Of a stretch of 64,000 nt of DNA, positions 43,823 through 53,918 are shown piece after piece (the first letter of the stretch is position 1; each line of letters begins with the position of its first letter). This DNA comes from Bacteroides sp. (GTDB lineage Bacteria > Bacteroidota > Bacteroidia > Bacteroidales > Bacteroidaceae): NCBI RefSeq assembly GCF_028690125.1, contig NZ_JAQVBV010000023.1, positions 17,591-81,590 on the forward strand, read 5' to 3'. Below the pieces are notes generated by a model. That model made no database searches and had not been told where the DNA came from. It saw nothing but the letters and a program-made list of their open reading frames with translations. A program made the position numbers and the translations under genes.

Positions 43823-46816
43823 TTAAAACTGCACATTTACACCAAGCAGATAACTACGCATGGAAGGATAACCCATGCTGATGTATTCCGGGTCCATCAC
43901 TCCGACATGATCAATAGAGAATAAATTCAGACCTTTAAAGAAGAAACGGCATTCGCTCATTTTCAGACTCTTGATATAGCGGACCGGCATCTTATAATAA
44001 ACTTCCAGTGTACGCAACTTCAGGAAATCTCCTTTTTCAGTCCATAAAGAGCTGCCACGGTAGTTGTTGTTATTGGACAACGTAGTCAAACGTGGATAGC
44101 GACCTTCGGGAGTATATTCCGACCAGTAATTTTGCAGGTAATGATTGGATATATTCTTATCATTTCCATACAGCGGATGATAGATACTACTCAGATTAGT
44201 AGTGACCGTAGAATGAGCCACTCCCTGAAAGTAAGCATTCAATCCGAAATTCTTATAGTTTGCCCCCAACGTAAATCCATAATAAATCTCCGGCAGTTGG
44301 TTTCTTAACTGGTAGCAATTATCGTAATCGTCTATCTTTCGGTCACCGTTCAAATCTTTATACTTCACATCGCCCGGCTGTAAATTGGCAATATAGGAAG
44401 AAGTGGGGATTCCTGATTTCAACTTTCCGTCGGCGTCAAAGTCACTCTTCTGATAAAGCCCGTCGGCAACCAGCCCGTAAAAACGACCAATGGATTGTCC
44501 GGTTTCATTCATATAAGCATACGGATGATAGGTTTCTTCCATATTGATAATCTCGTTTTTGGCATAAGCAATGTTTCCCTGAATAGAATAGCCTACATCA
44601 CGTATTTGCTGTTTCCATCCCAGTGAGAATTCAGCACCATAGTTCTTTACCTCACCGGTAAATATATCGGGCACTCCCACTCCAAGTACTGATGATACCG
44701 AGCCACCGGAAGATACACGTATGTTTTTGCGACGATTATAAAAAGCATCTACCTCAACAGAAAGCCCTTTCCAAAGTCCCACTTCCACTCCAACATTGGC
44801 TTTATATTCTTTCTCCGGCTCCACATGGACAGAGGGCAGGCTACCTTGAGCCATACCGGGCTCTAACACGGTTCCCACAAAAATATATTGTTGTCCGCCA
44901 CCATTGAACTGTTTGTCCATATCATAAGAGAGACGGCCATCCATACCCACTATACCATACGACGCACGCAGTTTGAGGTAATCAATCGCTTTGAAATTAC
45001 TCATAAACTTTTCATTCGAAAGTATCCATGCGGCAGAAACAGCCGGATACAGCCTGTATTTGTCACCCGAAGACAGCTTGCCACTGCCCGAATAAGAGAG
45101 AACGCCGTTTACAATATAGCGGTTATCATAATTATATTCCAGATTGAGTATATAATCCCGATACATATAGGTATTGTTGGCTCCTCTGTATTTTGCCCTT
45201 CCCTGACTATAGATACCTGCCGCCTTCACCTGGTGTTGATTGAAACTTTTCACGTAATCAACCTTTCCCCAGATGGTAGTGCGCATAACCTGCCATGATA
45301 ATGGCCCGTTATTAAAACTTAGCTCCGTATCATTGCCATATCTCGAATAAAGGACGTCCGAAACATTGCCCGACTCATTAAAAACTTGAGTGGTATTGTA
45401 GTAAGCATAATCCTTCGACTTGGAGTCGTTTATTTCGGCTCCATTATCATAAGCTATACGGAGTTGTGCCGACAGACCGTCGGTTACAACGGATAAATCC
45501 TGATCAATGGTCAGATCGGCAAATAAAGTACGCTGCAACAAGACACTATATCCTCTTGCCGTTTTCTCTGCCAAAGGATTTCTATACTGCCAGTTCTGCG
45601 CCCATACCCCTTGAGGGCTCTTTATAGGAAAAGCAGAAGAGGGAGTATTATACATATACCCCAGATCTGTTCCGGAAGTGGGTTGCTGATACTGTTGCAA
45701 ACGCCCCATCAAATTCATCCGGGCAACTGTAGTGGGAGTAATATAAGTCTCCAGATTGGTACGCAGTTTAAGAGCATACATCTCCACTTGGGTAGAATAT
45801 CCATCGTTGAGATTGGTGTTATTGATAAGGCCGCGGTTGCTTGTATAATTTGCAAAAACATAGTAACGCATCCGTTGGCTATTACCGTCGAAGGATAAAT
45901 TCAAGTCATGATTGAAAGCCGCTTTTCGCAACAGTTCCTTGTTCCAGTCCACGTTTGGAAGCAATGTTCCTCCATCCCCACTCGTCATTCTACGAATGTC
46001 GTGCTGACTATATCTGGGAGCGAGTCCGTCATTTTCTAATGCTTCATTCAGAGCATTCGCGAAAGTGGGAGCATTCGCCATTTCGGGAATCCGGAACGGA
46101 GTCTGTACGCTAAAGTTATAATCAACTTGTGTACGCAGTTTATGATCTCCTCCGCGTTTCGTTGTGAAACAGATCACTCCGTCGGCTCCCCTGTTTCCAT
46201 ACAGTGCCAGCGAGGCAGCATCTTTCAGCACAGTCACACTCTCTATTTCATCTCTATTTATATTCGAGATATCACGTTCCACTCCATCTACCAATACAAT
46301 CACACTGTTGCCTCCGAAAGAACCTCTGCCACGAATATAAATGGAAGGTGTCACATTCCAGGGTTGATTCTCTCTTTGCAGGACGGTTAAGCCCGGAATC
46401 AATCCATACAAAGTGTTCATTGCGTTGGACTGCCCGGATATTTGCATATCCTCGGCAGTGACTCCGCTAACAGCTAAAGCAGTATTCTCCTTAGTTATCT
46501 TCTGATCATATCCCACTTCGAACAAACGATTGTTGCGGTCAAGGCGAACCTGTACGTCTTTATCTTTAATCGTCAGCCTGCGCAGCATTTTATTGAACTG
46601 CGAGAAAGTAACCTCTGTCCCCGGTGCTGCCTGAAAATGAATGACGCCCTTCTCGTCCGTAGTGAATATCTCATTCGGGTTGCCGGAAATCTTCATCACT
46701 ACCCCCGGAACCGGATTATTCTGTTCATCAATCACATACACGTTCACAGGCAATGACTGCGCTTTTATAAGGCACGAAAAGCATATGAACACCATTAATA
46801 TATTGAATCTTTTCAT
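43823..46816 (-). CDS. SusC-family TonB-dependent transporter, pair 2
   Basis: This 997-residue outer-membrane importer has a signal peptide (MKRFNILMVFICFSCLIKAQ), a carboxypeptidase-regulatory-like domain (about 22-95), and a plug with IYIRGRGSFGGNSVIVLVDG and ESVTVLKDAASLALYGNRG. A 22-strand barrel ends in SYLLGVNVQF. It lacks the extra N-terminal STN signalling domain, which fits control by a hybrid regulator rather than an ECF sigma/anti-sigma pair. The TonB box is not obvious, as common in short SusC proteins. It works with the SusD encoded after it. Confidence 0.94.
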   Translation of the reverse strand: MKRFNILMVFICFSCLIKAQSLPVNVYVIDEQNNPVPGVVMKISGNPNEIFTTDEKGVIHFQAAPGTEVTFSQFNKMLRRLTIKDKDVQVRLDRNNRLFEVGYDQKITKENTALAVSGVTAEDMQISGQSNAMNTLYGLIPGLTVLQRENQPWNVTPSIYIRGRGSFGGNSVIVLVDGVERDISNINRDEIESVTVLKDAASLALYGNRGADGVICFTTKRGGDHKLRTQVDYNFSVQTPFRIPEMANAPTFANALNEALENDGLAPRYSQHDIRRMTSGDGGTLLPNVDWNKELLRKAAFNHDLNLSFDGNSQRMRYYVFANYTSNRGLINNTNLNDGYSTQVEMYALKLRTNLETYITPTTVARMNLMGRLQQYQQPTSGTDLGYMYNTPSSAFPIKSPQGVWAQNWQYRNPLAEKTARGYSVLLQRTLFADLTIDQDLSVVTDGLSAQLRIAYDNGAEINDSKSKDYAYYNTTQVFNESGNVSDVLYSRYGNDTELSFNNGPLSWQVMRTTIWGKVDYVKSFNQHQVKAAGIYSQGRAKYRGANNTYMYRDYILNLEYNYDNRYIVNGVLSYSGSGKLSSGDKYRLYPAVSAAWILSNEKFMSNFKAIDYLKLRASYGIVGMDGRLSYDMDKQFNGGGQQYIFVGTVLEPGMAQGSLPSVHVEPEKEYKANVGVEVGLWKGLSVEVDAFYNRRKNIRVSSGGSVSSVLGVGVPDIFTGEVKNYGAEFSLGWKQQIRDVGYSIQGNIAYAKNEIINMEETYHPYAYMNETGQSIGRFYGLVADGLYQKSDFDADGKLKSGIPTSSYIANLQPGDVKYKDLNGDRKIDDYDNCYQLRNQLPEIYYGFTLGANYKNFGLNAYFQGVAHSTVTTNLSSIYHPLYGNDKNISNHYLQNYWSEYTPEGRYPRLTTLSNNNNYRGSSLWTEKGDFLKLRTLEVYYKMPVRYIKSLKMSECRFFFKGLNLFSIDHVGVMDPEYISMGYPSMRSYLLGVNVQF

Positions 46817-46845
46817 TGTAATCTCTGTTTTGATTTAACAAATAT

Positions 46846-48813
46846 CTACCAACCGGGATTCTGAATAAGTCCATATCCTTTATTGATCTCACTCGTAGGA
46901 AATGCGCTCAAGAACCACTTCGGACTAAATTTATTCTTCCAATAACGTAAGTTTTCCATCGTTGGCTCCGAGAAGGACAGCTTCATATTCCCCGCATCCA
47001 CAGAACCTCCTTCGGGCATGATAGTAATACCATACAAGTCCTTCCGAAAAATATCGCCTCTCTTCCAACGTGCGATATCAAACCATCTCACTTCCTCGAA
47101 CGAAAATTCACGAGCACGCTCGTCCAGAATTTCTTCACGCAGTTCCGGGTTTCCTATCAATGGACATTCGGAATAAGAAGGTAAAGTCTTTCCGCTCTGC
47201 AAACGATGTAACAAGGCATCACTCATATCCGGAAGCCCCACCCTGTTTCTTACCTTGTTCAGGTATTTATAAGCACCGTCTTTATTTCCTGTTTCATTCA
47301 AAGCCTCAGCATAGGCAAGATATACCTCCGCAAGTCTCATGTAGGCATAATTGGCAGGTTTGTTATGGAAAGTGGCTTCGTTATACTCCCACAGATACTT
47401 TCTGACACAGAATCCTGTAATAGCCCGCGGGTTATCCTGAGCGACTCTTTCACGTCCTCCAACCCACATTTCGGCCACGCGACCCTGAAATTTATCTCCG
47501 ACAATCATAACAGATTCGTATAGACGGGGATCACGATTTACAAATGGATTATTATCTAATGTACCTATTGATCCGTGTTCCTGTATCCATTGAGTATACG
47601 AAGCCTTCTCACCGTTAGAGTATGGAAACATATCCACATAATTGAGTGTAATACATCCACCACCATAGCCACGTCCCGCATTTCCGTTGGTATCGGCCGA
47701 GGGACCAAAATACATTCTATGATAAAGTTCTCCGAATGTTCTCATTGTGCGGCAAGTAGCAATCAAAATCTCACCATTATACCGTTCGGCATAACACTTT
47801 GAAAAAGCGTCACGATAGCCTTCCACATCCTGACTGACCGGTTCTACTAAATGGTAGAAGTCGTTGTTCTTCTTATTTTCCGCAAAAAACTCCTCACAGG
47901 CGGTAACGACTCTCTCCCAGCGAGCCTGGTCATAGTTGCCATACCAAGCCATTTTATCAATATTCTCGGCGGGTATCTTACCTACGTTGGCAACAGTGGG
48001 TTTCCCCATTTCGAGATAAGGCCTGTCAGCATTAAACAAAGGACTTGCTGCCATTAACAACACCCTTATCTTCAACGCCATAGCAGATGCTTTCGTAAAA
48101 CGGCCGTCATCAACGGGAGCCACAGTCCACGGAAGTTCCGAAGCAGCCTGATCGCATAAAGAAACGATATAATTCACCGTCTTTTCAAAAGTCTGCCGCG
48201 AATAATCGGTTCCCATATCATTACCTGCCTGGATATCCGTATACAATAAAGGGATACCTCCGAAATGCCGCATCAACTCATGATACTGACAGGCAATGAC
48301 CATCCGGGCTTCTCCTTTACGGATCTTTTTCTCCTCATCTGTCATATCCGGAACGCGGTCTACATTATTAATATACAGAAAACCTTTGCGTATTCCGGTC
48401 CACGAAGCGTCTTGCACCGGATTGAAACCGAACTTAGTGGCAAAAGATCCATTTTCAGTCTCAGCATTATACTGCCCACCATAGTAAGTACCATATACTC
48501 CTCCCCAGTTGCAGCGTGAGCTGATAATATCGGTCAGCGCGTCAAGATTGTCCCAACCCAATTTATTTCCGGGACTTTGATATTCGAAGTATTGCCCATT
48601 GTTCTCATGGACGGTCAGTCCGGTTCTCAATGTGGCATAAACTGAAGTCAGTGCTCTGTCGGCATACATTTTTGATGAGAATATAGTGTCTATAGTTATA
48701 TCTCCTCCGGGAGCTTTCTCTAAAAAATCATTACCGAAAGCAATATCACTGCAACTCCACGTGCCGAGGCACAAACCGCCAACCAGCAAATATGTAATTA
48801 TAGAATTCTTCAT
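46846..48813 (-). CDS. SusD-family glycan-binding lipoprotein, pair 1
   Basis: This 655-residue surface lipoprotein has signal and lipobox GTWSC. The mature N-terminus (FLEKAPGGDITIDTIF) and C-terminal motifs (LRLAEVYLAYAEALNETG; DERAREFSFEEVRWFDIARWKR) are SusD-type. At 655 residues it is longer than average SusD and than the second copy (552). It follows its SusC partner by 11 bases. Together they form a lidded import complex for the locus's glycan, probably a different fragment than pair 2. Confidence 0.93.
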   Translation of the reverse strand: MKNSIITYLLVGGLCLGTWSCSDIAFGNDFLEKAPGGDITIDTIFSSKMYADRALTSVYATLRTGLTVHENNGQYFEYQSPGNKLGWDNLDALTDIISSRCNWGGVYGTYYGGQYNAETENGSFATKFGFNPVQDASWTGIRKGFLYINNVDRVPDMTDEEKKIRKGEARMVIACQYHELMRHFGGIPLLYTDIQAGNDMGTDYSRQTFEKTVNYIVSLCDQAASELPWTVAPVDDGRFTKASAMALKIRVLLMAASPLFNADRPYLEMGKPTVANVGKIPAENIDKMAWYGNYDQARWERVVTACEEFFAENKKNNDFYHLVEPVSQDVEGYRDAFSKCYAERYNGEILIATCRTMRTFGELYHRMYFGPSADTNGNAGRGYGGGCITLNYVDMFPYSNGEKASYTQWIQEHGSIGTLDNNPFVNRDPRLYESVMIVGDKFQGRVAEMWVGGRERVAQDNPRAITGFCVRKYLWEYNEATFHNKPANYAYMRLAEVYLAYAEALNETGNKDGAYKYLNKVRNRVGLPDMSDALLHRLQSGKTLPSYSECPLIGNPELREEILDERAREFSFEEVRWFDIARWKRGDIFRKDLYGITIMPEGGSVDAGNMKLSFSEPTMENLRYWKNKFSPKWFLSAFPTSEINKGYGLIQNPGW

Positions 48814-48824
48814 GTCATACTAAT

Positions 48825-51800
48825 TTAAAATGAAATATTAACTCCAAAATTATAAATACGTATATTAGGATAAGCACTGTTTTCTCCGCTAGTCATGCCT
48901 TCCGGGTCAATATCAATATCATTCAAATCAGAGAATAAAGTCAATAAATTATATCCACTTCCATATAACCTCACGGATTCAACACCTATTTTCTTTAATA
49001 AATTACGATTGGTGAAGGTATAAGATATCTCGGCTGTTTTCAAGCGTAAGTATGAACCATTCATCAACCAAAGATCTGATTGCTCCGTATAGTGAGACTT
49101 ACTTTGGAAAGTCAGTCTGGGGAATCGCGCATTGTCTTGGTTTCCTTCATTCCATCTGCCATCCGCCAGGAATTTAAGAAGCATACGGCTGTTGGTGCTG
49201 CCAAACGAATCTCTGTATTCCTGATCCAGAAGTCTTGAAGCATTTAAAGCAGCCGTCCACTGCATGGAAAATTCAAAATTCTTCCATCTCAATCCACCTA
49301 AAAAGCCTAATGTATAATCGGGCCGATCACTATAACCGAAGTAGGTTTTATCATTGCCGTCTATCTTACCGTCATGATTCATATCCTTGAATAAAGCATC
49401 ACCCGGACGGGGATTTCCTAATGACATTTCAGGTAATATCTGCTTGCCCTCCGAATCGACTTTCAAGTTTCCTTGTGTATCGAAATCACTCTTTTGAAGG
49501 AAACGGTCGAACATATAACCGAAATTCAATCCTGTGCTACGACCTGTTTGAGCCATATAGGGTTCGTTGGGAAAGACCTCATCCATAAACATAATTTTGT
49601 TCTTCGAATAAGATACGTTTCCACGTAACCAATAATCGACTTTACCGGCTCTCGAATCCCAGCCAAGTGATAACTCATATCCATGATTATTTACTCTTCC
49701 TAAGTTGATAAGAGGCAACTGAATATCGGCTATCGAGGGAAGGGTATTACGAGTAGACAAAATATCCTTTCGCTTTTCAAAAAAGACATCAGCGGTAAAG
49801 CTCAACTGAGCATTGAACATCTTTATGTCTATTCCATAATTTTGCTTTCCTACTTTCTCCCAAGTTACTTCTGAATTGCCTATCGTATTTTCTTTTGCGT
49901 CGGGTAGCAAACTTGAACTGCCCCCCTGACCGAACTGGTAACTTCCATTACCGCCCCATACCTGATGATTTCCATTCCATGAACCATTTAAGTAAAGGAA
50001 ACGATGTCCGCTATACTTATCATTACCTACGATACCGTAAGAAGCACGTAATTTAAGAAAATCAAGAAACTCAAACTTCTTCATGAATTTCTCTTCGGAA
50101 AGTATCCATCCTACGGAAGCAGCAGGGAAAAAGCCGAATCGCTTGCCCGGTGCGAAGTTCTCCGAACCATTGTATCCGGCATTGAGGTCAAGCATATAGC
50201 GTTTCTGCCAATTGTAGGTAATACGACCTACATAGCCTACATAAGCTGTGGGGATCTCTGTATACTCACCCGGATAATATGTTTTGGATTGATTGTACAA
50301 AAATAAAGCAGTCACTCCATGATCTCCGAAAGAACGGTCGTAATTCAAACTGGCCTCGGCATACCAGTTACGCCCCCTTCCGGTATAATCCTTATAGTCC
50401 AAAGGTTCTCTAAGTCCCATCACTCCATCCGTCTGATATACAATTGTATTATCAAAACGAGGATCTGACAGATCCATTCCCGGTTGGGTCTTAGTTCCTA
50501 AATAAATAGGAGTATAAGCACTGTCGGTCACTGTTGGGGCACGACTTACGGTCATCGAATAGTTTGTATTGTAAGCACCTTTCACCGAAACACTTAATCC
50601 TTGCGTTACCATATCCAACTTTTGATTCAAGGAAAGATCCAGATTGAGGACATTGTCGTTATTGGTCTGATATCCCCAATTGTAATAACAATCTAACCCG
50701 CTGGTCAATTGCTCCAAAGGGATGTATTTATTATTCTGATTCAGAATGAACTTGCCATCAACAAAACCGGGGCTGGAAAATGGGGTACACCACATTATAT
50801 TCCGCCAGATATCGTATGTCTGCGGTTCTCTTCTGACTCCAATACGCCCTCCGATATTTATCTTCAGTAAAGTAGATTTGGTCAAATCAATATCCACATT
50901 CGAACGATAATTGAAACGCTTATATGAATAGTTGGGGTCATAAACTTCATAGGTTCGCTTCATCATACCATCTTGCCCCAAGTAACCCAGTGAAACAAAG
51001 TACCTGAAACGGTCGGCTCCACCGGACAACGTGACATTGTGTTGAGTCTGCCAGGCAAGGTCCTTAAATATGTATTTACCCCAATCTACGCTGGGAAACA
51101 TAATAGGATCTGCTTTGGTGCGGAACATTTCTGTGACATACGGCGAAAACTTTAATTGATCGTCAGAAATATTCGGACTATCATTGCGTTGTGCCTCTGT
51201 ATATAAGTTTGCGTAACTGTAACTATCTACCCCTTTGAGGTTTCTTAAAGCTTGTGTCAAACCAAAAGAAGAACTTAACGTAATCTTTGGTTTTCCCGCC
51301 ACTCCACGTCTGGTAGTTACGAGAATTACTCCATTGGCACCACGCACACCAAACACCGCTGTTGAAGCCGCATCTTTTAGAACCGTAATACTCTCTATTT
51401 CATTAGGGTCCATCTGGAAGAAGGAACGTTCTACTCCATCTACCAAAATAAGCGGCTTAGAAGCTCCGGCAGTTAATGATCCGGTTCCACGAACATATAT
51501 GTTCGGATCTTCCGCACCGGGCTGCCCCGATGTTTGCACACTGGAGACACCTGTTATAGCACCCGCCAAAGCATTTGCCACACTTCCGCTGGGAGACTTC
51601 AACAGATCTTTGGTATTGATGGAAGATATAGCTCCGGTGACAGACATCTTACTTTGCTTGCCATACGCAACGACTTGCACCTCCTCCAATGTCTCGGTGT
51701 TTTCTACCAGACGAATCACAATATCCGAATGCTTTTGAGGAGTTACTTCCTTTTTTATATATCCGATAAAGGATATCTCCAGAACGACAGGACTAATCTC

Positions 51801-52064
51801 GTCAGATACACTAAACTGAAACTCTCCGTTTACATCAGTAACCGTCCCAATAGTGGTTCCTTTCACAAGAATGGTAGCTCCGATTAATGGTTCCGAAGTC
51901 TTATCATCCAATATTTTTCCTTTATACACGATGGCTTTATCCACCCTCGACACCACCTCAGAACTTGCTCCCGGAAACTCTTTATCCAATCCACTTCCGG
52001 AAACAGCCATCAAGGTCGAAGGCAATAACAGGGACGCAATAATCAAGTATATATTCTTTTTCAT
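48825..52064 (-). CDS. SusC-family TonB-dependent transporter, pair 1
   Basis: This 1079-residue outer-membrane glycan importer has a signal peptide, a carboxypeptidase-regulatory-like domain (KGKILDDKTSEPLIGATILV, about 48-120) and a TonB-box-like LEEVQVVAYG before the plug. The plug carries IYVRGTGSLTAGASKPLILVD split around VDGVERSFF and SITVLKDAASTAVFGVRGA; the barrel ends in IRIYNFGVNISF. No STN domain. It is the second gene of the PUL operon, 19 bases after the NAGPA-like lipoprotein gene. Confidence 0.95.
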   Translation of the reverse strand: MKKNIYLIIASLLLPSTLMAVSGSGLDKEFPGASSEVVSRVDKAIVYKGKILDDKTSEPLIGATILVKGTTIGTVTDVNGEFQFSVSDEISPVVLEISFIGYIKKEVTPQKHSDIVIRLVENTETLEEVQVVAYGKQSKMSVTGAISSINTKDLLKSPSGSVANALAGAITGVSSVQTSGQPGAEDPNIYVRGTGSLTAGASKPLILVDGVERSFFQMDPNEIESITVLKDAASTAVFGVRGANGVILVTTRRGVAGKPKITLSSSFGLTQALRNLKGVDSYSYANLYTEAQRNDSPNISDDQLKFSPYVTEMFRTKADPIMFPSVDWGKYIFKDLAWQTQHNVTLSGGADRFRYFVSLGYLGQDGMMKRTYEVYDPNYSYKRFNYRSNVDIDLTKSTLLKINIGGRIGVRREPQTYDIWRNIMWCTPFSSPGFVDGKFILNQNNKYIPLEQLTSGLDCYYNWGYQTNNDNVLNLDLSLNQKLDMVTQGLSVSVKGAYNTNYSMTVSRAPTVTDSAYTPIYLGTKTQPGMDLSDPRFDNTIVYQTDGVMGLREPLDYKDYTGRGRNWYAEASLNYDRSFGDHGVTALFLYNQSKTYYPGEYTEIPTAYVGYVGRITYNWQKRYMLDLNAGYNGSENFAPGKRFGFFPAASVGWILSEEKFMKKFEFLDFLKLRASYGIVGNDKYSGHRFLYLNGSWNGNHQVWGGNGSYQFGQGGSSSLLPDAKENTIGNSEVTWEKVGKQNYGIDIKMFNAQLSFTADVFFEKRKDILSTRNTLPSIADIQLPLINLGRVNNHGYELSLGWDSRAGKVDYWLRGNVSYSKNKIMFMDEVFPNEPYMAQTGRSTGLNFGYMFDRFLQKSDFDTQGNLKVDSEGKQILPEMSLGNPRPGDALFKDMNHDGKIDGNDKTYFGYSDRPDYTLGFLGGLRWKNFEFSMQWTAALNASRLLDQEYRDSFGSTNSRMLLKFLADGRWNEGNQDNARFPRLTFQSKSHYTEQSDLWLMNGSYLRLKTAEISYTFTNRNLLKKIGVESVRLYGSGYNLLTLFSDLNDIDIDPEGMTSGENSAYPNIRIYNFGVNISF

Positions 52065-52083
52065 AATATCTCATTTAAAGTTA

Positions 52084-53661
52084 TTATTTTGCATCAATAG
52101 CAATGCAATATTGTGCTTGCTGATTCATATCACCTACCACTAGCTTTCCATTGACACACAATGTAGGAATGAAATCATTAGCCATATAGTAGTTACCACC
52201 TACATAAAAGACTTCTTTCCATCCCAGTTTTTCAAGTACCCAAGCAGCTTGGCAAGTACTCATTCCATCTGCAACGACTGCACAACCAACCTTATTATCA
52301 TAGGTGATTCCTATAAAAGAGCGGGCACGAGTTCCGTTCCACGCCTCTCCAAGAGCAACCTCCCAATTGGTAGCATCATTGACGTACATTTCCAAACGCG
52401 TCATGCTATGTCCGTTTCTCACTAGCCAGGGATGTCCGCAGGCGGCAGATTTCACATTCCACTCAGATGCTGTAGCCAGATAATCATCAGGGTAAGAGGC
52501 ATACTTAGGCATACGGATCATCTTATCATTCTGAATAGCGGCATTATAGAATGAAACCTTGCCTTCATCATCGAAGCCTACCGCTGCTCTCCAGCCGGCA
52601 TCACTGGTATTTGTTCTGTTTAATACTTGTCCATCCCAATAAAGTATCGTATTCTCACCAAGGGGCTTCCCACTCATTGTAATCAGTCCACCTGCGTCTT
52701 TTACAGCTATCTGTAGCTGATTATTGGATTTCATTGAAGCGTTGGCTTTCTTTATATCAATGGTTGCAATAGCAAAAAGGGTATTGCCAATAGTTTCTGT
52801 CGGTCTGTTGGTGCTCCAATCGCCGATAAAGGCGAGGTATTCGGGAACTTTGTCTGCCGGCACATCCCAACTCCAAGGCGTTTCGGGGGCATTATTTCTG
52901 ATCGGTACTTTGGTAACCGAAGTAGCAGTATATACGGATAAAAAAGGATATTGCTGAGCATCTACAAAATCATTGGTGACATTGGTAAATCCGTAAGATT
53001 TGGGATCGCCCATTGCCGTAGCAACATTCAATCTCACTTTATATGGACGGTCGATTCCATCTAATTTAATAATAAGATCTTGTGTAAGCCCTTCGGTAAA
53101 GTCATAGGTCAAATCGCTCACAATCTCAGCCCCTTCCATCAAAGCTCCTTCTCCAAAACGCAATTCAACATTGCTCATGTCCATTACATTCTTGTTGAAA
53201 TTGACCAAAACCTCCTTAGTAGAATTTTGAACGGTTACATCATTAGGTAAACCTACCACTCCTATCTTCGTATCATCCAAAATAGGAAATGCCTTTGAAA
53301 AGATATTAAACCAGTATTTGACAATGCGGTTATCCGGTGCTCTGAAATTCAATACAGGATAATTAGCCAGATCTGCTTTGTTAATATCTTTAGGGAAAAT
53401 CAATTCATAACCATCGTTTAACTCAATATTCAGTTTGGCTTCCGAGAAGTTCTCCGCAGTTTCGAAAGATAAAGAAAGGTTTTTCCCATCCACCACTTTA
53501 GCTTGTACTTTCTCTTTATCTACTTCTACAAAGACAGATTTAAATGGTTGATTTTGCTCGTTCGTTTCATTCTCATCCGTACATGAGGAGCTACATATCA
53601 TCATTCCTATATATAATAAAGGAATAAAGCAGATTTTTAATAATGTGTTTTCTATTTTCAT
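52084..53661 (-). CDS. PUL lipoprotein with NAGPA-like (phosphodiester glycosidase-type) C-terminus
   Basis: This 525-residue surface lipoprotein (lipobox CSSSC) is the first gene of the operon, where many PULs carry a SusE-type binding protein near the end instead. Residues about 35-225 look like two DUF5018/Ig-like beta repeats. The C-terminal half resembles the phosphodiester glycosidase (NAGPA, PF09992) fold: ARSFIGITYDNKVGCAVVADG and AAWVLEKLGWKEVFYVGGNYY parallel the family's 'GIT.DGK...VVDG' and 'LGA..A.NLDGG.S' segments. The acidic DGGGS motif is replaced by VGGNYY, so it may bind rather than cleave, or act on another bond. The assignment is by motif only. Confidence 0.65.
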   Translation of the reverse strand: MKIENTLLKICFIPLLYIGMMICSSSCTDENETNEQNQPFKSVFVEVDKEKVQAKVVDGKNLSLSFETAENFSEAKLNIELNDGYELIFPKDINKADLANYPVLNFRAPDNRIVKYWFNIFSKAFPILDDTKIGVVGLPNDVTVQNSTKEVLVNFNKNVMDMSNVELRFGEGALMEGAEIVSDLTYDFTEGLTQDLIIKLDGIDRPYKVRLNVATAMGDPKSYGFTNVTNDFVDAQQYPFLSVYTATSVTKVPIRNNAPETPWSWDVPADKVPEYLAFIGDWSTNRPTETIGNTLFAIATIDIKKANASMKSNNQLQIAVKDAGGLITMSGKPLGENTILYWDGQVLNRTNTSDAGWRAAVGFDDEGKVSFYNAAIQNDKMIRMPKYASYPDDYLATASEWNVKSAACGHPWLVRNGHSMTRLEMYVNDATNWEVALGEAWNGTRARSFIGITYDNKVGCAVVADGMSTCQAAWVLEKLGWKEVFYVGGNYYMANDFIPTLCVNGKLVVGDMNQQAQYCIAIDAK

Positions 53662-53918
53662 GATAAATAGCAGAATTATTAGTTTAGCATTAATAAATAT
53701 TAGACAAAAGGATTTTAGCGACAGAGAAGCTAGGGTGGTTTGTAGTGCATCATAATAGATTTGGTTTTAAGATTAACATAAATATAAGATGAATTGTCCT
53801 GCCAATAGCTTTTTGGACAATTCAAAGATAGGGAGCTTCGATAACTAAAAGGTCGAATATTTACCGAAATACTTCTCTAAAGCCTTCAGAAGGCACATAT
53901 TTTATAGAATAATCTCAA
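53662..53918. promoter_or_regulatory. Control region of the PUL operon
   Basis: On the minus strand TATCTTTG (53822-53829) is the -7 element. Upstream of it TATTTCGG and TATTCGAC lie about 11 bases apart (about 53850-53872), a direct-repeat form suited to an AraC-type binding domain. Downstream, at the start of the transcript, GAATTGTCC (53790-53798) pairs with 53814-53822 in a perfect 9-bp hairpin. The leader to the first gene is about 155 bases. Confidence 0.5.
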
